Shown here one piece after another: positions 54,708 to 64,000 of a DNA stretch of 64,000 nt. Origin of the DNA: Perkinsus marinus ATCC 50983 (taxonomy: Eukaryota > Perkinsozoa > Perkinsida > Perkinsidae); assembly GCF_000006405.1 (NCBI RefSeq), contig NW_003205853.1:62001-126000 (forward strand), given 5' to 3'. The first letter of the stretch is position 1; every line of letters begins with the position of its first letter. A model generated the notes under the pieces. That model was given only the letters and a program-made list of their open reading frames with translations, made no database searches and had not been told where the DNA came from. A program made the translations under genes and the position numbers.

Positions 54708-56087
54708 TTGGGGGTGACTGCCGAGGGAATACACATTGGGAATGGACATACAGCCTCTCCTCAGGGTGATATCAGCGCTTTAATGTTACATCTTCGGCAC
54801 GTCCAGCGACAAGGAGATATAATGCTCATACCGGCTTGTCTTTTGTTGATCGAAGCAGGCTTCTTGACATGGGAACAAGCCCGACTAGGGTTCGATCGCT
54901 CGGTACTTCCAGAAGTTCTCGACCATGGTCTGAGAGTGATCTTAGATGTAGCGCTATTCGGTGGTGAGCGTGCTCAGTTCAGGGGAAGAATTTGGGAAAC
55001 CATTATCGGGGCTTCAATACAAGCCAATAGAGAAGCCTCTGCAGGCACGCCTTCGAGCCTGACAGGCCTGAAACCTAGCCAAGTTCCCAGACATCTAATC
55101 GAGAGAGCCAACTCGGTCGGCCCGAGCTCGGTCATGGAAGGACTCAAGCGCAACGCGAACAACCTCAGATTCAGATCAATCAGTGACAGGTCCATAGCCC
55201 AGTACGCATCAGGATTCAGGTGCTACCTACGTTTTGCCGAGTGTGTTGCGTCACTTGAGGCCGTTGATCCTCCTGACCCGATCATCCCGGCCAAGAGCGA
55301 GAGAGTCTCTCTGTGGCTCTCGACGTTTAGCAACGCTGGGACTGCGAATACGTACCTATCTCATCTCCGCAAATGGCATAGTTGGTAGGGTCTAGATCTC
55401 GCCTGGGACACAGTTGCAGTCAAGCAATGTATTAAAGGGCTCTCCGCCGTGAGATCGACGAATACAAGACCGAGAACGAGGATCGATTTCACCCTCCTCC
55501 GCTCTCTGGTGAAGGCCGCTATCGATAGGGCATGGATTGATGAAGCTTTGGCAATGATAGTGGCATATTTTTTCCTATTACGGGTCCCTTCCGAGCTTCT
55601 CACGGCCAAGATTACTCAAGTAGAGCTGACAGAAACCTGCGCGCGTCTGGTTCTTCCGCAGAGGAATAATCTACCCTCTGGTGACGTACTGACTCGAAGC
55701 TGCACCTGCGATAAGGACTCGCTCACATGTCCAGTTGAAGCTCTGAAAATTCTCGTGGTCCGTCGAAGAACGGAAAAAACGCGCCCCGGAGGTAAAAGCC
55801 TGGTCCCCTTGTCATATAGATCTTTCTTATCCGCCGTGAGGTTTCTGCTCAAAGACGTTGGAATCCACGAAAGTCACGAGTTTGGTACCCACAGTTTCCG
55901 ACGGGGTCATGCTCATGACCTGGCGGTTTCCGGTACTACTTTCCAGGACATCTGCCGACTGGGTTCGTGGAGGAGCGAGGTTCCGGCAAGAGTATACATT
56001 GACACAGCCCAACTGCAAAGTATGGCATGTCACAGTGCTCTGCCGATGATAGATGATAGCGAGTCAGAGATTAGTGACAGAGACTGA
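54708..56087 (+). CDS. Tyrosine recombinase of the retrotransposon, one in-frame TAG
   Basis: A single frame from 54708 to TGA 56085-56087 with one internal TAG at 55386-55388, immediately after SHLRKWHSW. The first ATG in frame is near 54783. The N-terminal core-binding half has SISDRSIAQYASGFRCYLRF; the catalytic half has the Arg of FFLLRVPSELL, HSFRRGHAHDLAV (the H..R pair), LGSWRS and ARVYID with the nucleophilic Tyr. All catalytic positions are present. The TAG may be a disabling mutation or be read through. The frame differs from the RT ORF and begins 60 bp after it. Confidence 0.85.
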
Positions 56088-56318
56088 GGATGATTTTTTT
56101 TTCTTCTTTTTCTTTCTTCCGTTATTAGTTTGTCGTTCTGTTCTGTTCGTGTGACTTGTGACTCTGAAGTTGAGTTCGAGGAGTCTACAAACAGCGAGGG
56201 GAGAGAGTGTCTGAAAAGCCATCGAGGTGACGCGCAGCTATCGAATCCGTTTGGCCAATCCCGTCGTACACATTGGGAAATAGCCACGAAGGTCTTTGGC
56301 CAATACCACCACACATTG

Positions 56319-56705
56319 GGAAGTCAATTGGCTCAAAGGCTTCTGGCATAACAAGTCCGAGGACGTACGCTACGCAGACTTGGACTTGTTCGATGCTGCG
56401 CACAGTGTTTCCAGTGCATGAACCCGAAAAACCTCTATACAGGCTTCGAGAATCCCGCTGTGAGTGCACCATTGGACCCAAGTCTATCAAGGTGCAACCA
56501 GCAAAAGGGTCGGTCATCGACTCATATCAGCCTTCAGGGCTTGGATTCTAAGCCAGACCCGCGATAAATCCCGACTCCAGTGTTCGGGCTGCGGGTTTAG
56601 AGGTTTGAGGTTTAGTGCTTGGTGCATTACTATCACCTCTCGGCTTCTCTCACTCTCTTCCCACGGTTCACGAGATCCGAGCGTTTGGTAGATGTGCATT
56701 TTAAG
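56319..56705 (+). repeat. Split direct repeat B1
   Basis: Starts GGAAGTCAATTGGCTCAAAG and ends GATGTGCATTTTAAG. The same sequence recurs at 56900-57285. It joins A2 directly through the shared TTTTAAG. Confidence 0.92.
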
Positions 56706-56881
56706 TTAGTTAAGGGCCTGGCAGCGCCAGCGCTTGACACGTTAAAATGCAGAGATACATGAGCGAGGATTCGAACCTGCGCACAGGATTTTGCGCAGAT
56801 CGTCATCGATCCCGTGATCGATTTAGAATCAGCTATTCTTGAGCACCGGCAAGTCGGGTTGCCAGAGCTCAATTCTTTTTT
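56702..56881 (+). repeat. Split direct repeat A2
   Basis: Second copy of A1, from TAAGTTAGTTAAGG to CTCAATTCTTTTTT. It differs from A1 only in the length of the closing T run as far as I can see. Confidence 0.92.
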
Positions 56882-56899
56882 CCCTTGCCCATCCCGCCC

Positions 56900-57285
56900 G
56901 GAAGTCAATTGGCTCAAAGGCTTCTGGCATAACAAGTCCGAGGACGTACGCTACGCAGACTTGGACTTGTTCGATGCTGCGCACAGTGTTTCCAGTGCAT
57001 GAACCCGAAAAACCTCTATACAGGCTTCGAGAATCCCGCTGTGAGTGCACCATTGGACCCAAGTCTATCAAGGTGCAACCAGCAAAAGGGTCGGTCATCG
57101 ACTCATATCAGCCTTCAGGGCTTGGATTCTAAGCCAGACCCGCGATAAATCCCGACTCCAGTGTTCGGGCTGCGGGTTTAGAGGTTTGAGGTTTAGTGCT
57201 TGGTGCATTACTATCACCTCTCGGCTTCTCTCACTCTCTTCCCACGGTTCACGAGATCCGAGCGTTTGGTAGATGTGCATTTTAA
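56900..57285 (+). repeat. Split direct repeat B2 (right end of element)
   Basis: Second copy of B1. The short unmatched TCCCTTGCCCATCCCGCC lies between A2 and B2. After TTTTAAG the sequence turns into host DNA (AGAAAACTCAG). Confidence 0.92.
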
Positions 57286-58150
57286 GAGAAAACTCAGTGA
57301 TTCTGTTGTGTTGCCTAAGGAATCTGCACGGTTCGCGGGGGTGAACTTTTCGCTCACCCTGATATATCAGTAACCGTTCCGAATATGACCGTTCCGACTC
57401 AACATGTGATGTATCATGATGATAACTGTACCCTGTTGAAATTCAGCTCAAAACTCGTTGAGGAGAATCACAGATTCTTTGAATTTGCCTAAGAAAGAAA
57501 TACGCTCCTTCGTATAGAACACGTAGAGAGTAGGACAGAGAATGCAACTCACCAATGTCACATGCCCTCTCGAACTGCCAACTCCCTACCTTTATCGGTC
57601 CTAATATAATGGCATTGCTAATCCACAATAGTCAGTTTGAACCACTACAATGACGCAACACTTTGATAGGACTAACGTGAGTGTACCACAGAACATGCTC
57701 TGTCAACCCATAACTACACTCGCTAACGATCGAGCCACCCGTCGTTGAATCGACTCGCATTCACCCGATGCCTGCAAAGCTCATACTGACGACAACGTCA
57801 ACAGCCACGCCCACCTGACACTTCTCATCGTTGCATAGTAGGAAGGTTTCCTGTAGGTTATCATCCCTATACGGCGACAGGAGCAGGGAACAACACTGCA
57901 CTTGCTGAGAGCTCAACAGTGGCCTTTCTGAACTCATGATTGCTGACCTACATCCTTTTCTGGCGATCCAGACTGGTCCCCACATACCAACTGAAATCAG
58001 CAGCACGCATGCACAGCGGCTTCCATGAGCATCTTACCTCCTCCTCCTCAGCAGTAGCATACCGAAACGGCAACAGAGCATTACTTAGTAAAAACTCGGC
58101 TATTCGCCTTTGGCATGAAATGCCTCTCTCAGCCAGAGGGTTCTAAATCA
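57286..58150. other. Flank of unclear content
   Basis: Some minus-strand pieces look protein-like (RRIAEFLLSNALLPFRYATA then EEEE near 58130-58035; KMLMEAAVHACC near 58030), which may be exons of a gene continuing from 58678. I could not build a full model. An imperfect duplicate of about 25 bp ending TTGCCTAAG(A/G)AA lies at 57296-57322 and 57466-57495. Confidence 0.3.
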
Positions 58151-58678
58151 TCACCATAACAATTCCATCGGACCACATGAGCCTCCTACTTTCGGACAGT
58201 TCCCATCCGTACACAGTATGTAAGTGCTGATGATAGTATCTTCCCCCTTGCCGCACCCCTCAGGGGCAATCATCACCGAGCAACAGCAGATCGCCGACTG
58301 ACCACGCCCTGCTTCCTGGCGCGACGCCATAGCACTGCTCCTATGAGTCTTCCTTCGACGTCGTCTCACCGACGTGGGACGGGAGATTTTCGATGATTTC
58401 GTTTGCTCCTTCGCCAGATGCCTCCATCGTTCGAGTTTATCCGGTTGTGGTGACACGGCTTCATTAACTCCAGTTTTAACTTTAATTCCACTTTGGCATT
58501 TCGCAGTAGATTTTCCCAATACCACCGCGCGCCTGCAAACGACTATCGGCTCAAATTCGTTCTTCTCCACAGCATGGACTCTATCGTCTGCCCATTTTCT
58601 TCTTATTAACAACCTCAGACAGATCGAGCACCACGACCGCCGACGCTTTCTACTATCACTACTGCAACAAGCTCCCAT
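58151..58678 (-). CDS. Hypothetical Arg/Cys-rich ORF
   Basis: A 175-codon frame starting MGACCSSDSRKRRRSW, a possible N-myristoylation/palmitoylation start. The middle is Arg/Lys-rich (TSVRRRRRKTHRSS) and the end is Cys/Gly-rich. I recognise no family. It could be the first exon of a gene with further exons toward 57750, or a chance frame. Confidence 0.35.
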   Translation of the reverse strand: MGACCSSDSRKRRRSWCSICLRLLIRRKWADDRVHAVEKNEFEPIVVCRRAVVLGKSTAKCQSGIKVKTGVNEAVSPQPDKLERWRHLAKEQTKSSKISRPTSVRRRRRKTHRSSAMASRQEAGRGQSAICCCSVMIAPEGCGKGEDTIISTYILCTDGNCPKVGGSCGPMELLW

Positions 58679-58948
58679 CAGCAGGCGGTTAGCATTAACA
58701 CTATGCCAACTCTACTGCGATGAACGCATAAGCCCTACCAGAACCAAACAGTATAATTCGGGTTAGTAAAAGAATTAATATTCGTGATTATCAATCGCTA
58801 CTGTCAACATAGTATTTTCAATATGACAATCGACGTGGTCACCACCTTTTGAGATGACGCTGATGATAAGTGAAATAATATTGGGCTTTAACTCACTTCA
58901 CAACAGGAAGTGTTTGGGCACTCTCTGTGGTATACAAAACCACCCAGA

Positions 58949-59499
58949 TCAGACGAAATTACGATTCTTGAACAACACGGGTGCCACCAAAGTCCATGCG
59001 AACAGCGCCAGCATCGTCCATAGTGCGGTAACTTGAATCCAATAGTCCAATTCACGAGATGCCGACCGGCCCTCAGCTGGTGTGAGAGGATCGCTGATCC
59101 ACTTAGTGCTCAGTACTGTCAAATACATTGCTCCTGTCAGATGCACTATATTGAGGAACCTGAAAGGCAGATGAAATTCCGAGTGATAATTTATAGTTTT
59201 GAACCTTACAGAACTTGCCACCACGACACAGTAGTGGATTCCTCATTATCCCCACTGCCCGTCGCTGTCGTCGGGCGCGTCGCTCCGCCATTTTCAATAT
59301 CCTTATTGTTGCCCGAACTCTCAGTAGCAGCAGTAGCACCGACATCAATGTTGGCAAGCTGAGACACCGCGTCGTTAGTACCTGACAATTCAGAACCAAC
59401 CCTGGGGTAACTTGAGATCTCATTCACTTCTATCATAGCGATAACCGTTAGAGTATTCCTGGTCCTTTCAACGAAATAAGTCCATGCTACCGCTTACCG

Positions 59500-59561
<62 letters not shown>

Positions 59562-61270
59562 GCTACTACCCTCAGCCTTAGCATCACGTTTTTCCTGTTG
59601 GACTGTCGCTACCGCAACATCGTCAACATTAGCCTCATCTTGGCGTACCAATATCGGGTTAGCAACTCTTGTCGACATGTATATGAACACCACCGATGCC
59701 ACTATATACCCAATGACCTGTCGTGCCGCGTTCGGCGAGGCCTCGTATGCATAGTTGGACAGCGAAGAGCAGTACGCTAGCCACGTCACATACATTGCCA
59801 CAACACCACTCGGTAGTAGCGCCCCCTGAGGTGACAAGACTACTTACCAACACAGTCATCAACCTTACCGCTTTCGCCCATTCCGTCCAGGAGAAAATTA
59901 CGAGAATTATGGTAATTATAAACGTAATAGACAAGACCGCATTTAGTGTAGCCGATCCACCAGTGAGTGTGAACATCCAAATAAACGCAGCGATAAACCA
60001 CAAGTAGAATACCACCGAAATGGTCGTGAGCGCGATATACCTGTCAAGCTAAATAGCTCTATTACGACTACTATTACTACTATATCACCATTTTCGTCCA
60101 GCTTTCTCGTTGAGCATATCTCCCCTTTGATCCTCGACCGCATTAGCCACCCACAGGTCATTCCAGGAGTATCCGAAATCCAACAACACGACCAACTGCA
60201 GGACTATGAAGATGAATAGAATGCCGGTGTAGACGTCAATGAGAGTGTTGAAGAAGGAGTTCGGCACGAACATAAGGATGAAGCCCAGACCAGGCACTAG
60301 CAGGAACTTCAATATCCACCTGTGAACAAAAAATCGATAAAAACCTAGCGGAGCGACGCAGTTGATCATGAACACTATGCGAGCGATATACAGTATTGTT
60401 GTGAATTGATCAAGACGTGAACATGGGGTAATAAGACTATAGATCGTATGAACTCCCCGCTACTACAACTACACAGTGTCGACCCAAAAAGAGGTCTACT
60501 CCCATGATTTTTAACCGATTTTACAGTCGGATGAGAAGCGATGAAATTATGCATTCATGTAGATCTCAAGAAGAGCATATGACAACTATGGAAAGTCTGT
60601 ACGAACTTACCAGGCGCCAGTGACTGCCATGCCCACAGTAGACCCCAACAGGCTGAATATGCACTGAATGAGGAATACTATAACCGCACCTGTGCCAAAG
60701 CGGTAACCGAGTTGATCTCTGTAGCACTGCTCTATAGCATCCACTTGATCTGGCGACAGACCAGAGGCTCCTGGGTTACCACCTGATCAGCGACGTGTGA
60801 GCTACATTGAATGATGACGTTAATATTACAGTTGTTTATTCCGGGTACACCATTGAGCCAGGATGCAGGGTTAGTAGTACGAAACACCAACATCAACACT
60901 ACTGCTAATACTTGCAGGAGGAACGCCAACCCTTTAACGATCTGAGTAGAGAATACTCACGATTAATACCATTATTGGTATCAACAATAGTATTGACCTC
61001 GTAGATTGCAACAGTGCTACAACTAGTAGTAATATCACTAGTACTACAGTATCACCAATACTATAATACTAATAGGGCTGTACTACTAGTAGGGATAATT
61101 CACTATTCCGATTACTTGACCAACGCTACTACTGATATAATACAACACCTTGTGATCACCAAGACCCCTTCCTCCGCCTCTACTACTACCTTTATAGAGT
61201 CCGTATTACCACTAGTACCAACACAACAGCAACAAGCTGCAGCGATACCTGTGATAGCGCAACAACCCAT
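58949..61270 (-). CDS. SERINC-family multipass membrane protein
   Basis: Minus-strand coding blocks: 61270 down to about 61160 (MGCCAITGIAAACCCCVGTS, the Cys-rich N-terminus of the family), about 60940-60830 (LAFLLQVLAVVLMLVF), 60780-60610 (QCYRDQLGYRFGTGAVIVFL), 60380-60090 (NSFFNTLIDVYTGILFIFIV, LLDFGYSWNDLWVANAVEDQ), 60040-59840 (RYIALTTISVVFYLWF), 59830-59500 (GALLPSGVVAMYVTWLAYCS, SNYAYEASPNAARQ), 59425-59215 and 59160-58949 (NIVHLTGAMYLTVLSTKW, ending LVAPVLFKNRNFV). Ten or so helices. Members insert in the secretory membranes and are linked to serine-lipid synthesis or lipid scrambling. The cytoplasmic loop before the last helices contains about 24 consecutive Ser encoded by (AGT)n. 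Exon ends are approximate. Confidence 0.82.
59498..59568. repeat. (CTA)n microsatellite within the SERINC coding sequence
   Basis: About 70 bp of ACT/CTA triplets with flanking GCT variants. On the minus strand it is read as AGT/AGC Ser codons, in frame with AEG before it and with the exon that continues after a GTAAGC donor. Confidence 0.9.
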
Positions 61271-62516
61271 CTTATTGTAATAACCTTAGCACTCACGATG
61301 TTCGGTGATAGCCCAACAACAACAACCTCCGTACTAGTGAGTGAAACTTAGTAATGATATAAAGCATGTTTTGTAAACTAGACGTTGATCATGAACATGA
61401 TAATCATCTCAGAATCACGATAGAGATCAGACCAACACACCATTGCATTTTCTAATGTCACCATCGACAACCCAGGAGTAAACCAGTTATAAAAGGAGTG
61501 GTTACCATGAGTAATGCGACACATTGGGAGGGGGTTTTCATCATCATCACTCTGCAGAAGCACTCCTAGTATCACACTCCTTTCCTTGAAGACCAGAATG
61601 ACCAGCCTCCTGCGGGCTCATAAACAGCCTTTTCATACACTAAGACACTCCTCGTCCTGTTTCGGGTGAGTCTACTGTCATCGCACTACATATTAAACCC
61701 ATATCGATTTCCTATCGTACCCTGGCTCACCTCTTCCCAAAACGACAGATCCCTTCTCAGCTCGCTGTGCTCATGGGAATAGTTGTGCTACTCTACACAC
61801 GAGGAAAACCAAATACTCCGCGAAAGCTAAGCAGCCGATTGCTGAACAACTACCGTTGACTCTGCTCGAGATGCAATACTAGGCCATTCGATAAGATACT
61901 CCTTGATACCATCCGCACCGCACTCCGAAGATTTCTACCACTCCCTCTGCATAGGATACCAAACCAAAGCCCACTGACGACAACCAGTAGAGTATCGAAT
62001 TATAGCCGCTGTAGGGGATGGACAGTGGAGGGACCCTCCATCACGCCTTAGGCAGCATAGACACGCTGCGCCCACTGGTAGATGTCTTTAGTCTCGCTCG
62101 CCGATATTGCATGTAACCGTCGGCAGCATGCTGTAGTCATATGACACAAGAAACGGGACTCTTATGCGACTATGGCTACTCCTACTTGCGTTCACCCCAC
62201 TCCTGGGAGGTAACTCGTCACGGTAGAGACACACGGAGTGGCCAGATTGACCAGAGTCCCCTACAGTACACTAGAGACATCACAGTCCCTTCCTCCACCA
62301 TTTCCCCTAGTATCGCCCCCCTGGAGTATCCACCATCGTAATCGGTACCCTCCACTTCAGTATTACCAATTTCCTCTTCCACCAGTGAAACAACAACTAC
62401 ATTATCATTATTCCAGAGTGTCCAGTGGTCGACTGGTAAATTCAATTCCATAAGATACCTCTATACTAGTAGATTCACCCCGTCGGACGATATCTATAAG
62501 TAGGAATCCCTCATAA
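61271..62516. other. Region without a supported gene
   Basis: About 1.2 kb. Frames at 61378-61575 (-) and 62141-62453 (both strands) are short and unlike any family I know. There may be undetected short exons. Confidence 0.35.
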
Positions 62517-64000
62517 TGTTCAGGGGCCGTATGCGGACTCTGATGCAACAGGTGAGAAAGAGTTTTTACTCAGATGAACAACATCAAAAGGTGAATACTA
62601 ACCCCCGACTCCCTGATTTTCCAGGCTAGAGCGAGAAATCTAGGTCACAGCGTGAGTTGAATAATGCTCTCCCCGAATTCGGGTAAATCGATCAGCCGGG
62701 CGCACGCGTATTCTTCGGCGTGTAGTATATATTCGACAACCTATGGTAGCGTATACGATTGAGGTTGATTGATGGCCGATAATGTCGAAGGTGCAGCGAC
62801 TGGACGATGATACTGCTGATGTTAAAACTGCTCTGAAGCGGATGTCTCGCAAACAGCGAAGGGAAGCCCTACGGAAACAGCGAGAGGGGGCGAAAGCCAA
62901 GGGAGATGAAGTCGTCCATTGTAGTAGGGGTAGACAACCGTATAGGTGGATAAACATCAAGTATCAATAGAGACTGTTGGGGAGCTTATAAGGGCGGCAG
63001 ATACTTCAAATTTGGAGCAAGTCGTGAGAAGTTCACACTACTGATCGGTAGTAACGTGAATTAGATAGTCGAAATGACCACAGCATACGGGCACATGGCC
63101 CTATATACATATGCATATGGTGATACTTGTATTTCGATATAGGGATCAAGCTTCAATCTAAGAATATAAGTAGCTTAGGTTTGAAAGTGGTTATCAGAAG
63201 GACTCGAAAGGGCTGTTTTAGGTGACTTTTGGGTAGCAGCAAAACACCGGTATTGCAAATTCCAGCCCGCAAAAGGCTCAACTAAGTGCAGTGTGAGGTG
63301 ATTCCATCGGGACTGTTGTTGACTAGGATGTAGGTCCATCAAGATGATGCTGAGGGCGATAAGAAGCGAATCCCATGCCCGATCGATCCAAATCATACAG
63401 TGTGAGAAATGCACGACTTAGGTGATAGTGAAAGATATAGAGTAGGTACGAGCGGAACCTCGAGAAGCATATCGCTGTGTGCAGTAAAACGAAGGATAAC
63501 GACTTCATTAAAAGACAACCACTTTACGATGAGGGATGTAATGATAACAGAATAATAACGGCATGCGGTGAGGATTACTATCTAGATAATATACCCGAGG
63601 GAAAGAGGCCAGACCCTACACTAGATGGTGTTTCTATTACCAATGGTGATAATGAGGATGAGGACGCTGTAGTAGAGGAATGGTTGAAAAAGCTAAGCAC
63701 TGCAGTATGAATAGTACAGCGACTTGATGATCTCCAATACTCTTAGTAGGTGAGAAAGTTATCAGATGAGCTCAGGAAGGATAGCACTACTGAGAGAATC
63801 GATATTGAAGGTAAAAGAGAGTTACTTACTCCTGCGGTCAAAGTTGATGTCCAGGTGAGGCCATCAGTTGTGAAGATGATCCGTCGAATGTGACCACTCG
63901 AGTGAGTGAGAGTATAGTGTCCAATGCTGTAGCAGATAAGCACGACATACAGAACGGCAGATTGTTGAGGATTATGGAGAAAGAGGGCATGTTGAGTAGT
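62517..64000 (+). CDS. Partial multi-exon gene of unknown function, runs off the right edge
   Basis: Coding-looking blocks: 62517-62552 (MFRGRMRTLMQQ) then about 62624-62650 (ARARNLGHS); about 62782-62909 (MSKVQRLDDDTADVKTALKR then MSRKQRREALRKQREGAKAK); about 63480-63705 (NIPEGKRPDPTLDGVSITNG, EDAVVEEWLKKLSTAV); and from about 63754 (LSDELRKDSTTERIDIEGKR). They may be one gene or two: the first two blocks could be a separate short gene. Basic, helical, with an acidic middle; I do not recognise the family. A half palindrome AAATCGATCAG lies at 62682-62692, about 90 bp before ATG 62782. Confidence 0.35.

Larger units (their letters stand above)
50231..57285 (+). mobile_element. Ngaro/PAT-type tyrosine-recombinase retrotransposon
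   Basis: About 7.05 kb. Order: A1 repeat (50231-50410), structured leader, gag-like ORF in pieces, RT-RNase H ORF, tyrosine recombinase ORF, B1 (56319-56705), A2 (56702-56881), B2 (56900-57285). The A1 - ORFs - B1 A2 B2 arrangement is the split-direct-repeat layout known for PAT and Ngaro elements of the DIRS order, which integrate by recombinase and not by integrase. A1/A2 and B1/B2 look identical or nearly so over their lengths, implying a young insertion, yet gag needs two frame changes and the recombinase has one in-frame TAG. Confidence 0.88.

Overview
This is a eukaryotic nuclear window, most likely from a perkinsid or related alveolate protist (Perkinsus-like). The organism call is inferred from character, not from a marker gene: small intron-dense genes whose introns are mostly 40-60 nt with GT..AG ends, gene clusters read in one direction with little spacing, abundant (CTA)n/(TAG)n microsatellites, large secreted or surface proteins encoded without introns, and a tyrosine-recombinase retrotransposon. 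There is one 100-base assembly gap (23071-23170). Exon joins given below were worked out by hand from splice sites and protein similarity; internal boundaries are mostly good to a few bases.

Layout. 1-7377: one giant intronless ORF for a type I membrane surface protein, open at the left edge. 8564-13397: a same-strand cluster of three intron-rich housekeeping genes: a Cwc21/SRRM2-type splicing factor, a Rab6 GTPase and an SLC35F5-like transporter. 14138-15803 (-): a secreted type I L-asparaginase. 16926-18650: a 5'-truncated LINE flanked on both sides by (CTA)n. 19330-20407 (-): a probable BAG-domain co-chaperone. 23239-24618: an intronless secreted protein with three repeated domains and Pro/Thr linkers. 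25545-28655: a type A DnaJ. 29560-31133: LSm8 and ribosomal protein eS19, tail to tail. 32-35.3 kb: two poorly resolved multi-exon genes. 35802-41099 (-): a probable RNA polymerase I RPA43-like gene, homogentisate 1,2-dioxygenase and ribosomal protein eL27. 42.1-43.1 kb: a microsatellite and a 39-bp minisatellite. 43.8-45.5 kb (-): two small basic proteins. 46457-49858: an intron-containing, apparently mitochondrion-targeted sulfoacetaldehyde acetyltransferase of bacterial type. 50231-57285: a Ngaro/PAT-type tyrosine-recombinase retrotransposon with split direct repeats (A1 - gag - RT/RNase H - YR - B1 - A2 - B2). 58949-61270 (-): a SERINC multipass membrane protein with an in-frame microsatellite coding for poly-Ser. 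62517 to the end: a partial unknown gene.

The genes are mostly unrelated housekeeping functions and do not form one pathway. What ties the window together is repeat biology. Two short repeat families, one about 200 bp with CAGTGTTGG/CACACTGC ends and one about 120-145 bp palindromic with TGGAGTTTCACCC ends, lie in introns and spacers between 19.5 and 49.4 kb. Even shorter motifs (about 15-27 nt) recur inside tiny introns of different genes in both orientations, which suggests introner-like intron gain. Other leads are a perfect palindrome upstream of two ribosomal protein genes, a run of covarying hairpins in the leader of the YR retroelement, and the bacterial-type taurine-pathway enzyme with protist introns.
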